From Candidatus Jettenia ecosi (GTDB lineage: Bacteria > Planctomycetota > Brocadiia > Brocadiales > Brocadiaceae), in the NCBI GenBank assembly GCA_005524015.1, contig SULG01000015.1:1-53476 (forward strand): a stretch of 53,476 nt of DNA. The letters are read 5' to 3'. The position numbers were made by a program, and so were the translations under genes. Of this stretch, positions 42,409 to 50,969 are shown piece after piece. The notes under the pieces are model-generated. The model was not told where the DNA came from and made no database searches. It worked only from the letters and a program-made list of their open reading frames with translations. Each line of letters opens with the position of its first letter. Position 1 is the first letter of the stretch.

Positions 42409-44097
42409 ATGACTCATCATGTAAAACTGACTTTTTATCCCTCCAGAATAACAGGATCTGTACCAAAAGGAATTACGATCCTTGAGGCAGCAAGAAAGCT
42501 TGGTGTTACTATTGAAGGTCCGTGCGGTGGTACCGGGAAGTGCGGGAAGGACCTTGTACAGATAAGAGTAAATAAGACCCTTACTACAGCGCTTGCCTGC
42601 AGAACTGTCGCAGAAACTGACATGGAAATTATCATCCCTTGTTATGAAAAGAAGACCATGAAGATTGTTGATGGCTTTTATACAGAGAATACAAGGAAAC
42701 GAAATATCAATCCTTCTGTAGGGAAAGATATGTTTTATAATGATCAGGGTGCTTGTTTTACAAAGGTATACATGAACGATAAACCCGTGGCTATTGAAGA
42801 GGGTGATACGAGATCTCAGATATATGGAATTGCTTTAGACATCGGTACAACAACGTTAGTAGCATCACTCGTTAACCTTATCAATGGCGAAATAGCAGGC
42901 GCTGCTTCAACACTGAATCCCCTCGTATATTATGGTCATGATGTTATGTCACGGATAAAGTATTCAACATCGCATCATGATGGCCTTCTCAGAATGCACA
43001 AAGAGCTTATATCCGCTATTAATCTTTTAATTTCTCTTGTATCATCCGAAAAAGGTGTAAAGCCAGAAAATATCTATCAGATTGTGTCAGCCGGTAATAC
43101 TACGATGCAGCATATCTTTTTAAATAAGGAAATCAAGGGAATTGGTGAGTATCCATATAAGGCTGAGGTGCTTAATACCTTTACCACGACAGCGAAAGAG
43201 CTTTCTATTCATATAGCAGTATATGCCACAGTAACAACCCTTCCCTGTATTTCAGCCTATGTTGGTGGAGATATAGTCTCTGGACTTGTAGCTATTGACC
43301 ATATGGTACACGGGCAGGCAAACCCGTATGCGATATCCAGAGATTTTAAAGATACTAAATTACCAGCCCTTTTTGTTGATATTGGCACTAACGGAGAAAT
43401 GGTTCTTTTGCTGGAGGATAGAATGGTAGCGACATCCACTGCTGCGGGACCGTGTTTTGAGGGGATGACCATAAGTTCGGGTATGAGAGCCGGAGAAGGT
43501 GCAATCGAGCATGTCTGTCTGGGAGATAAACTTTTCCTGGAAGTAATAGGGAATAGTCAGCCAAGAGGTATCTGTGGAAGCGGGCTTTTGGATATCGTTT
43601 CAGAACTTATACGGGTTGGACTTGTGAATTCTAAAGGGCGATTGCAGGATAAGGAAGGCAATGGGCTACCTGAAGAGTATAAAAAATGTCTGTTCGAGAA
43701 AAACGGGAAACGGTATTTTCAAGTATCAGATGATGTGGCAATATCACAGGAAGATATTCGGCAGGTTCAACTGGCGAAGGCGGCTATCAGGGCAGGCGTT
43801 GAGATTTTGCTTGCCACCTGCAATAGTAAGCCAGAGGAACTTAGGGCGGTTATCATTGCAGGCGCATTTGGGTATCACCTGAGGCAAGAGAGTCTTTTCA
43901 GGGTCGGTTTTTTTCCGGAACTAAAAAATACAAAATTTTTTTTTGTTGGTAATTCAAGTCTGGAAGGTGCTGTAGGAATAATTCTGAATAAAGATTTAAT
44001 AGATAAAGCAGCTCGTATTGCCAGCACTACACAGGTTATGGAGCTCTCCCTAATTGCGGAATTTGAAGGCGTTTATATCAGGGAGATGCATTTTTGA
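42409..44097 (+). CDS. RACo-like reductive activator of corrinoid proteins
   Basis: 562-aa ATP-dependent activator that re-reduces oxidised Co(II) corrinoid proteins. A short plant-type ferredoxin-like N-terminus is followed by a linker and an ASKHA-type ATPase (DUF4445) domain: YGIALDIGTTTLVASLVNLI, SAGNTTMQHIFL, LPALFVDIGTNGEMVLL and IIAGAFGYHL. In the ferredoxin part only C39, C45 and C64 of the four [2Fe-2S] cysteines are present; the third reads Asp48 (CGGTGKCGKD). It ends the C1 operon, followed by a CTATCTGGTAAACCAGATAG hairpin at 44159-44178. Confidence 0.9.
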   Translation: MTHHVKLTFYPSRITGSVPKGITILEAARKLGVTIEGPCGGTGKCGKDLVQIRVNKTLTTALACRTVAETDMEIIIPCYEKKTMKIVDGFYTENTRKRNINPSVGKDMFYNDQGACFTKVYMNDKPVAIEEGDTRSQIYGIALDIGTTTLVASLVNLINGEIAGAASTLNPLVYYGHDVMSRIKYSTSHHDGLLRMHKELISAINLLISLVSSEKGVKPENIYQIVSAGNTTMQHIFLNKEIKGIGEYPYKAEVLNTFTTTAKELSIHIAVYATVTTLPCISAYVGGDIVSGLVAIDHMVHGQANPYAISRDFKDTKLPALFVDIGTNGEMVLLLEDRMVATSTAAGPCFEGMTISSGMRAGEGAIEHVCLGDKLFLEVIGNSQPRGICGSGLLDIVSELIRVGLVNSKGRLQDKEGNGLPEEYKKCLFEKNGKRYFQVSDDVAISQEDIRQVQLAKAAIRAGVEILLATCNSKPEELRAVIIAGAFGYHLRQESLFRVGFFPELKNTKFFFVGNSSLEGAVGIILNKDLIDKAARIASTTQVMELSLIAEFEGVYIREMHF

Positions 44098-44198
44098 TAA
44101 ACAACCCGCGTACCTGAAGGGATTGTTTTCTTGCCATCAACGATGAGTGACATCATATCTATCTGGTAAACCAGATAGTAATCCGATTCTATAGTATC

Positions 44199-44251
44199 CT
44201 CTGTATGAAAACAAACATACCGCATTCAACCCCGAAGGGGTGAAATGATTC
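44199..44251. repeat. 53-bp dispersed repeat, copy 2
   Basis: Direct copy of 12091-12143 with about four substitutions, including the CCCCGAAGGGG hairpin. Confidence 0.75.
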
Positions 44252-44325
44252 CAGAAGTTATCCCAAAACCTATTTCTGTACGGAACCTCTCTCTATCCTC
44301 AAATGATTTCAGATAACTCCAGACC

Positions 44326-44423
44326 GGGTGACACGGACAAACCTCGTTTGTCCATGCTTATTTACCTACGTACATGGATATGGATTACAAAACACTGACA
44401 AACAAAGTTTGTCAGCGCCACCC
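44326..44423. mobile_element. MITE-like family B, 98 bp, copy 2
   Basis: Terminal repeats GGGTGACACGGACAAAC and GTTTGTCAGCGCCACCC, as in the element at 12851-12973. Two internal hairpins (GGACAAACCTCGTTTGTCC and CTGACAAACAAAGTTTGTCAG) make up most of the element. Confidence 0.65.
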
Positions 44424-44449
44424 CAGAAACCGGCTTACAGAGTATGAAC

Positions 44450-45187
44450 TTATTGTGATACATTCTTAAAAACCTCTCTGAGAAGTTTTGTTACTCTTGC
44501 TGCCGGGTCTTTACGGATCTTCCTTTCCTCCTCACCTAATACGTGAAATAATCCATCAAGAGCATTTTGTAATACATAGTGATCCAAATCAAGCGTTATA
44601 AATTTATTTACAAACGGGATAGATTCATATTTACCTACAACCTCGTTGTATTTTTTGGTGACATCATATTCAGCTAATGCCTCTTTTACTGTTGGTTGGT
44701 ACTTCTCTACAAGTTTGCTATACGTCTTTTCTTTAAGATAATCAGTGGCAGCTGTATCGCCACCTTTATAAACTGTTATTACATTATCAAACGTCATATC
44801 GAAAATTGCATCAAGAAATATATCTTTAGCTTCCGGCGCTGCTTTTTCTGCGGCTCTATTCATACTTAAAACAAACTCATCGAGTTTCTCTCCTGCGCCT
44901 ATCGTACGCAGGGTTTTATCAAGGATTTCGAATTTTTCAGGTAGTAATATCTTAATCGATTCATTGTTAAAATACCCATTAGGTTTACCCGTTGTTTTAA
45001 TTGCATTTTGGATACCAACCTTGAGGGTTTCTTTTAATCCAGAGGCGATCTTTTTATCACTGAGGTGTTTTTGAGAGTTAAAAATTTCAGAAAGCCAATC
45101 AAATTGAGCAGAGGCCTTGAATGTCGTAATGAGAATAAAAAAGAGAATTACGAAGGATTGAAAAATTTTTTTTTGCAGTAATTTCAT
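44450..45187 (-). CDS. DUF4197 domain protein, exported
   Basis: 245 residues with an N-terminal signal sequence (MKLLQKKIFQSFVILFFILI, TTFKASA) and a DUF4197 domain: DKKIASGLKETLKVGIQNAI, KPNGYFNNESIKILLPEKF, MNRAAEKAAPEAKDIFLDAI, TFDNVITVYKGGDTAATDYL. The mature protein is helical, without cysteines or membrane segments, and probably periplasmic. Function of the family is unknown. Monocistronic by context: repeats lie downstream and an AT-rich gap upstream. Confidence 0.88.
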   Translation of the reverse strand: MKLLQKKIFQSFVILFFILITTFKASAQFDWLSEIFNSQKHLSDKKIASGLKETLKVGIQNAIKTTGKPNGYFNNESIKILLPEKFEILDKTLRTIGAGEKLDEFVLSMNRAAEKAAPEAKDIFLDAIFDMTFDNVITVYKGGDTAATDYLKEKTYSKLVEKYQPTVKEALAEYDVTKKYNEVVGKYESIPFVNKFITLDLDHYVLQNALDGLFHVLGEEERKIRKDPAARVTKLLREVFKNVSQ

Positions 45188-45655
45188 ATGAATCCCTTAC
45201 TTTAATGAAAAGAATAGTTAACAAATTCGGAATAATTAACTCATTTTTACTATAACTTTTTTACATCGGATATTCAATAAATTAAGAATGATGAAATAAG
45301 GATTTATTCCCATTTTTTTACAGGTTTATAGAATAATTTTCTAAAGCTTTAGAAAAATTTTCATCATAGGGGAAAAAGTCATCCAAAATAAAGATACCCT
45401 GAAAATTATTTAAATCTGATAGTAATCTCTTAGATTTTGATATCATAACTTTTAAATCCTTGAATATTTAGATAGTAATGCTTTATTAGTTCTAGATATA
45501 TTTTAAAGATGTATTTACCAGTTAAAAATTTGTAAACATAAAGATGGTACAGTGTTTGCCTATATGATAATCGCATAAATCTTGAGTGTATAGGAGTTGA
45601 TCCTTCTCAGGGGAAAATTATTTTATAAGAGAATTTTAGAAAGGAGGGGTATAGT
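45188..45655. other. AT-rich divergent intergenic region
   Basis: Very AT-rich with no gene. AAAGGAGGGG (45640-45649) is the strong ribosome-binding site for the DUF11 gene. Promoters for the DUF4197 and DUF11 genes must lie here, but no unambiguous box is claimed. Confidence 0.5.
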
Positions 45656-47251
45656 ATGAAGTGGTTTGAATTGAATAGGTCGTATCTGGTTTTATTTGTA
45701 ATATTTTTGTCGGGAATTTATGGATGTAGCTATAAAGGATCCGAGGTTGAAGAAAAACCGCCTTATGCACATGGGCATATCGAAGAAGAACCGCCACCCA
45801 GGCATCAGGCAATGCATAAACAGAAAGAGCCGGCTAAGGCAGAATCAGATATGCTGGTAATTATGGGGGCATTTCCCACAGGGGACCCGCACAGTAGCGT
45901 GATCCTTGTAGAAACAATGGTTCCTAGAATGGGTCAGGTTAATCAGCCATATGAATATCTTATCAAGGTTACCAATCTTACACAAGTACCTGTTAGAGAT
46001 GTTGAAGTTGTTCAAACACTTTCAGAAAAATTTCAAATTAAGAAATCTGATCCTGTGATGCAAAAACCTCTCAAAGAGGGTGTTGCCAAATGGTTAATAG
46101 GGGATATTAAATCGAAAGAGACTAAGGTAATAAGGGTCACCGGTGTACCTACGACAGAAGGTGAAATACCGTTTTGCACGACCGCAACGTACAACTTGCC
46201 GGAATTTTGTGTAACCCCGGTGATTGTGCAGCCGAAATTAAGCCTTGCCAAACGTATGCCTTCTGAAGTTTTAATCTGTGATCCAATTCCGGTAACTCTT
46301 ATCATAAGCAATACCGGTACTGGAGTTGCTCAAGATGTTCAGATTAAGGAATCTTTGCCTTCAGGATTAATAACTGCGGATGGTAAGGCGAGTATAATGC
46401 AGACAATTGGCTCGTTGCAGCCAAAAGAGTCACGTGAAGTTTCATTAACCCTTAAGGCAGAAAAGACCGGCCAGTATACCAATGTTGCGACAGCGTCTGG
46501 TGTGGGTGGATTAAGTGCTGAATCTAATTCTGCCACAGTTATCGTGAAACAGCCAATATTGGTAATTGAGAAAACAGGTCCCGAAAAGAGGTATATAGGT
46601 CGAAAAATTACTTATGATATTGAGGTTAGTAACGAAGGTGATGGTCAAGCAGCATCAACAGTTATTGAAGACACCATACCTGCCAATGCATCATTTGTAA
46701 GTGCAAGCAATGGAGGCACATTTGCCGGTAATACTGTTACATGGAATGTAGGAACTCTACAACCTAAAGATTCTGAAAAAGTAAGTGTAACACTTCGCGC
46801 CGAGAGTATAGGAGAGGCAGAAAATAAAGCGGTTGCGAAGGCTGTTTGTGCTGAGGCCGCATCTGCATCGGCTGTGACTCAGATATTAGGTATACCAGCT
46901 ATCTTGCTTGAGGTAATAGACGTTGAAGATCCAGTTGCCGTTGGTGATTCTGTAACCTATGCGATAACGGTAACCAACCAGGGTTCTGAAATAAGCACAA
47001 ACACGGAGATTACCTGTACATTAGAAGATACCATGCAATACGTATCGTCAACGGGACCCACAAAGGCAATCGTGGAAGGAAAAACGGTAAGTTTTGGTCC
47101 ATTGCCAACGTTAGCCCCGAAAGCACAAGCAAGCTGGAAGCTTGTCGTCAAGGCTGTGGATGAAGGCGATGTTAGACTTAAGGTTAGTTTGATGGAGGAT
47201 TGTTTAGAGAGACCAGTTGAAGAAACAGAAGCTACTAACTTCTATCAATAA
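45656..47251 (+). CDS. DUF11-repeat lipoprotein, paralogue 1
   Basis: 531-aa surface or periplasmic protein. The signal peptide ends in a lipobox-like GIYGC (Cys24), so it is probably a lipoprotein. After a low-complexity linker (EEKPPYAHGHIEEEPPP) come about four DUF11/OmcB-type beta-sandwich repeats with signatures LTLKAEKTGQYTNVATASG, EVSNEGDGQAASTVIEDTIP and YAITVTNQGSEISTNTEIT. These domains are structural, often crosslinked or S-layer-associated. It is followed by a strong terminator and a tandem paralogue. Strong ribosome-binding site upstream. Confidence 0.88.
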   Translation: MKWFELNRSYLVLFVIFLSGIYGCSYKGSEVEEKPPYAHGHIEEEPPPRHQAMHKQKEPAKAESDMLVIMGAFPTGDPHSSVILVETMVPRMGQVNQPYEYLIKVTNLTQVPVRDVEVVQTLSEKFQIKKSDPVMQKPLKEGVAKWLIGDIKSKETKVIRVTGVPTTEGEIPFCTTATYNLPEFCVTPVIVQPKLSLAKRMPSEVLICDPIPVTLIISNTGTGVAQDVQIKESLPSGLITADGKASIMQTIGSLQPKESREVSLTLKAEKTGQYTNVATASGVGGLSAESNSATVIVKQPILVIEKTGPEKRYIGRKITYDIEVSNEGDGQAASTVIEDTIPANASFVSASNGGTFAGNTVTWNVGTLQPKDSEKVSVTLRAESIGEAENKAVAKAVCAEAASASAVTQILGIPAILLEVIDVEDPVAVGDSVTYAITVTNQGSEISTNTEITCTLEDTMQYVSSTGPTKAIVEGKTVSFGPLPTLAPKAQASWKLVVKAVDEGDVRLKVSLMEDCLERPVEETEATNFYQ

Positions 47252-47324
47252 TACTGTTGAATTTGACGTATAGGTAGCTTAGGATTAAAGTTTGATTTTT
47301 CATAAATGTGCATTTTAAGTTAAT

Positions 47325-47362
47325 AAAAAGCCGGGGCGTTTTTTAACGCAACGGCTTTTTTT
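47325..47362 (+). terminator. Rho-independent terminator
   Basis: AAAAAGCCG pairs with CGGCTTTTT, with an inner GCGTT/AACGC pairing, ending in a run of seven T. It lies between the two DUF11 genes and would separate their transcripts. Confidence 0.85.
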
Positions 47363-47427
47363 ATTTATAAAAGATATATCAATGCTATCTGTTTACATTT
47401 TTAAATTTTTTAATAAAAGGATTATGT

Positions 47428-49017
47428 ATGAATAGAGGGTATGGAGTAAATTCTTTACTATTTTTATTGCTTACCTTAACAACGAGTATATGTAGTTGTG
47501 GATATCAAAGAAATAGTGCCAGAGAAGATACGAAGATGTATGCATATGGCCATTCGGAAGATACGTTATCATCATCTGCAAACCGTAAATATCTATCTAC
47601 AGAAAGAGATACAAATAAACGTGAAACCTATGGTACATTTACTACTGGCAATAAAAGTCACGGTATTATCTTTATAGAAAAAAATGTTCCTTCAGAAGTC
47701 CGTGCCGGACAACTTTTTAATTACAGCATTAACGTTACGAATGTTACAGATATGAACATAAAAGACGTTGAGTTGATTGAAACAATTTCCCATAAGTTCA
47801 AGGTAAAAAACTCCATTCCTAAAATGAAAGACAATACAAGGGAAGGTGCTGCACGATGGTTTATAGGAAATTTGGGCCCCGGGGAAACTAAGGTAGTTCG
47901 AATTACAGGGGTTGCCATGGAAACAGGAGAGATACCTTTTTGCACAGATATTGCATATAAATTACCACCATTTTGTGTTACTACAACCGTGGTACAACCA
48001 AAACTGAATCTTACCAAACGCATGCCTTCTGAAGTTATGATGTGTGATATCATACCAGTAACTTTTGTCGTGAGCAATACTGGTACAGGTGTTGCCAGGG
48101 ATGTTCAGATTCAGGAAACTTTACCATCGGGGTTAAGTACCGTAACCGGTGAAATAAATGTAATTCAGGAGATAGGGGCGTTACGATCGGGCGAATCACG
48201 TGAGGTTTCATTAACTCTCAAGCCGGACAAAACCGGGAAATATACTAATACTGCAACGGCTACTGCGGAGGGTGGATTAAGCGCCAAATCTAATGCAGCT
48301 ACAGTCTCTGTGAAAAAACCAGTATTGGCAATTACAAAGACAGGTCCCGATAAGAGATTCATTGGCCGAAAGATTACCTATGATATTGTTGTAAGCAATA
48401 AGGGCGATGGGCCAGCAGTATCATCAATTATTGAGGATATCATACCTGATGAGACATCGTTCATGAGTGCTAGCGACAGAGGTTCATTAACCGGAAGAAA
48501 TGTTTTATGGAATTTGGGAACTTTACAACCTCAGGATTCTAAAAAAGTAAGTGTAACACTTCGTGCTGAGAGTAAAGGAAAGGTAATAAACAGAGCAACG
48601 GTAAAGGCTGTTTGTGCCGAGCCTGTCTCTGCATCGGCTGTGACTCAGATATTAGGTATACCAGCTATCTTACTTGAGGTAGTAGACGTTGAAGATCCGG
48701 TTGCCGTTGGTGATTCTGTGACCTATGCGATAACGGTAACCAACCAGGGTTCTGAGGCAAGCACAAACACGGAGATTACCTGTACATTAGAAGATACCAT
48801 GCAATACGTGTCGTCAACGGGACCCACAAAGGGAATCGTAGAAGGAAAAAAGGTAAGTTTTGGTCCACTACCAACATTAGCCCCGAAAGCGCAAGCAAGC
48901 TGGAAGGTTATTATCAAAGCACTGAATGCCGGAGACGTTCGGTTTAAGGTCAACATGATTGAGGATTGTCTTGCCAGACCAGTTGAAGAGACGGAAGCAA
49001 CGAATTTTTATAAATAG
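47428..49017 (+). CDS. DUF11-repeat lipoprotein, paralogue 2
   Basis: 529-aa tandem paralogue of the preceding gene with the same plan: signal peptide ending in a possible lipobox around Cys22/Cys24 (LTTSICSCGYQ), a linker, and about four DUF11 repeats (VSLTLKPDKTGKYTNTATAT; YDIVVSNKGDGPAVSSIIED). The first three quarters are clearly diverged from paralogue 1, but 48628-48906 is nearly identical in DNA to 46862-47140, including synonymous sites. It probably forms part of the cell envelope. A good RBS is less obvious than for paralogue 1. Confidence 0.88.
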   Translation: MNRGYGVNSLLFLLLTLTTSICSCGYQRNSAREDTKMYAYGHSEDTLSSSANRKYLSTERDTNKRETYGTFTTGNKSHGIIFIEKNVPSEVRAGQLFNYSINVTNVTDMNIKDVELIETISHKFKVKNSIPKMKDNTREGAARWFIGNLGPGETKVVRITGVAMETGEIPFCTDIAYKLPPFCVTTTVVQPKLNLTKRMPSEVMMCDIIPVTFVVSNTGTGVARDVQIQETLPSGLSTVTGEINVIQEIGALRSGESREVSLTLKPDKTGKYTNTATATAEGGLSAKSNAATVSVKKPVLAITKTGPDKRFIGRKITYDIVVSNKGDGPAVSSIIEDIIPDETSFMSASDRGSLTGRNVLWNLGTLQPQDSKKVSVTLRAESKGKVINRATVKAVCAEPVSASAVTQILGIPAILLEVVDVEDPVAVGDSVTYAITVTNQGSEASTNTEITCTLEDTMQYVSSTGPTKGIVEGKKVSFGPLPTLAPKAQASWKVIIKALNAGDVRFKVNMIEDCLARPVEETEATNFYK

Positions 49018-49066
49018 TTTTTGCTGTGCTTAAAAATGGTTTTTTAAATTTTCTTTATTCCCAAAT

Positions 49067-49186
49067 ACTCCTTGCGGGTTCAATTTTGTAAATTGAATCC
49101 ATATATTTTGCATGGTCGATAGCTTATAGCGTTTTCATGGTTAAACACATAGGGAAATATTCCAAATTGAGGGTTCAGATTATAAA
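49067..49186 (+). repeat. 120-bp direct repeat, copy 1
   Basis: Matches 52739-52858 over 120 nt with about seven differences, no gaps. It begins ACTCCTTGCGGGTTCAATTT, includes the imperfect palindrome GGTTCAATTTTGTAAATTGA and ends GGGTTCAGATTATAAA. Non-coding. The two copies flank the region holding the IS5 element, the TorD remnant, yceI and ygiD. Confidence 0.85.
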
Positions 49187-49434
49187 GGTGAAATATTAAA
49201 AATTCTTAAGTCCTTGATATAGGGTTGGTTTCCTGTTTTACCTTGAAAACTAAGGTGTTGTTGGTGTTATATCCATTCTATTTATTTCAATTAATTCTAT
49301 CCTTTTAGGTTAGTTTTAGCGCAAAATTAGTACAAATTATGATACATAAATTTACTAAACCATCAATTCTCGATTAACGGATAATTTTGAACGATTCGAT
49401 CCCATTCTTTCCCAGAAAAACCGAAAAAAGCCTT
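49187..49434. other. Intergenic stretch left of the IS5 element
   Basis: AT-rich, no recognised gene. If the TorD-like gene once extended across the insertion, its 5' part should be here, but no matching N-terminal sequence is seen, so it was deleted or too diverged. Confidence 0.4.
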
Positions 49435-50307
49435 GAGCGTGTTATGCGCTTTTGTGGATAAAACTGTTATAATTTGGGTATGGAACCAAATAAAAACAAA
49501 AGAAAACCATACCCAAGTGATGTCACTGATGCTGAATGGGCATTTGTCGCCCCTTACCTGGCCCTGATGAAAGAGGATGCTCCTCAAAGAGATTATTCTT
49601 TGAGAGAAGTCTTCAATAGGCTGAGATGGATGGTCAGAGGGGGAACCACCTGGAGGATGATCCCTCATGATCTTCCTCCCTGGTATACCATCTACCAGCA
49701 AGCTATGAGATGGATAAGAGCTGGAGTCTTTGAGGCCATTGTTCATGATCTTCGAGAGATCCTGAGACTGGCTGAAGGAAGGAAAAAGGAGCCTTCTGCA
49801 GCGATTATCGATAGCCAGACTGTTCAGTCTACACCTGAGAGTGGAGGAAGAGCCGGATATGATGGACACAAGAAGAAGAAAGGAAGCAAGATCCCTATGG
49901 CTGTTGATACTCTCGGACATCTTCTGGCTTGCATGTAACTCCTGCCAATGAGCAGGAACGAGCTCAGGTGAAGAAGCTTTGTCAAGAGATTCAGGAAGTA
50001 ACGGGAGAATCCGCCTTGATAGCCTTTGTGGATCAAGGCTATACAGGTGATCAGGCAAAAGAGGATGCCAAAGAGCATGGAATAGAGCTTCAGGTGGTGA
50101 AGCTCCCTCAGGCAAAGAAAGGATTTGTACTTCTCCCCAGAAGATGGGTCGTTGAGAGATCCTTTGCCTGGAAGAGCAGGTTCAGAAGACTCGTAAGGGA
50201 TTATGAGCGACTGCCTGAAGTATTGTCTGGTCTTCATTTCCTTGCTTTTGCCATACTCATGCTCAGAAGATTTGCTGAGGTGATATTTCAAAGTGCATAA
50301 CACGCTC
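49435..50307 (+). mobile_element. IS5-family insertion sequence, about 873 bp
   Basis: Bounded by inverted repeats GAGCGTGTTATGCGCTTTT (49435-49453) and CAAAGTGCATAACACGCTC (50289-50307), 17 of 19 matching. It contains one transposase split over two overlapping frames. A clean target duplication is not visible. The right end abuts the truncated TorD-like frame directly, so this element probably disrupted that gene. Confidence 0.85.
49480..50300 (+). CDS. IS5-family transposase in two frames (orfA/orfB)
   Basis: Frame 1 (49480-49938) starts [20 protein letters not shown] and carries the first DDE Asp in [11 protein letters not shown]. Near 49930 it runs into a stop after HLLACM; a -1 shift at GGCTTGCAT continues as [20 protein letters not shown] in frame 2 (to 50300), giving the second Asp in FVDQGYTGD and the Glu in [15 protein letters not shown]. 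All three catalytic residues are kept. IS427-type members use programmed frameshifting, but no A-rich slippery heptamer is seen here, so a disabling 1-nt lesion is equally likely. Confidence 0.8.
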
Positions 50308-50876
50308 TAGGTTATGGGATACTATTTCCTTACTTCCTCATGTGAAATCTATAAAGGCCGAACAAGCTGAACAGAGCAAAAAGGTTCAAAATGACCTGGA
50401 GAAAATCACCTTTGAGGATTTTGTAGTAAAATTAATCCAGACCTTCGATGTTGGTACTCCAGAGCCATCATGCCCGCCGTATGAAGGGGTTTTATCGGAA
50501 CAGATCAAGAACTGTCATTATGATGGATATAACTGAGTTCTACAGGCTTTTTTGCCTTGCAACGAGTAAGAGAGATGGTAAACGTGAGCTTCCTGGCCAC
50601 CTTTGTGTTGAACTGGAGTTTCTTTATTTCCTTGTTTTTAAAGAATTACAAGCTAGAATCGATGATGACTTAAAATTTCTCGAGAGATATCTTCTTGCAC
50701 AAAAAGACTTTCTCAATCGCCATCCGGTGCAGTGGGTTCAAAAGTTCTGCGATTCACTTTGTAATTTAGCTGATATTCCATTCTATAATTTACTTGCCAG
50801 GATTAACGCAATATTTATCACCTATGAACTTGAATTGATAACTTCCCGTGTAAAACTCTTTTTAAGAGAAAAGTAA
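50308..50876 (+). pseudogene. TorD/DmsD-type molybdoenzyme chaperone, truncated and frameshifted
   Basis: Reading straight from the IS right end, RLWDTISLLPHVKSIKAEQA leads into TFEDFVVKLIQTFDVGTPEP and SCPPYEGVLSEQI, the conserved PPYE loop of TorD-family chaperones. The frame then stops at 50534-50536 and resumes one frame over with TEFYRLFCLATSKRDGKREL and HLCVELEFLYFLVFKELQAR, LLAQKDFLNRHPVQWVQKFC, the family's C-terminal half, to 50876. The N-terminal part is missing. Such chaperones insert Mo cofactor into exported oxidoreductases. Confidence 0.8.
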
Positions 50877-50969
50877 AAATGGGGGGAGAGATTAATGTTC
50901 GGATATACAGAATGGCTACTCATCATTATTCTTTATAGTACAAATTCATACCCCAGGGAGGACTCATTT

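Larger units (their letters stand above)
44098..44449. other. Repeat-filled intergenic region after the C1 operon
   Basis: Contains a 20-nt perfect palindrome (44159-44178), the 53-bp dispersed repeat 44199-44251 and the family B element 44326-44423. No gene. The palindrome lacks a T-tract, so an operon terminator is possible but not assured. Confidence 0.55.

Noticed and set aside
49363-50115. 250-aa minus-strand frame across the IS5 element
   Set aside because: Antisense shadow of the transposase, whose motifs are clear on the plus strand.
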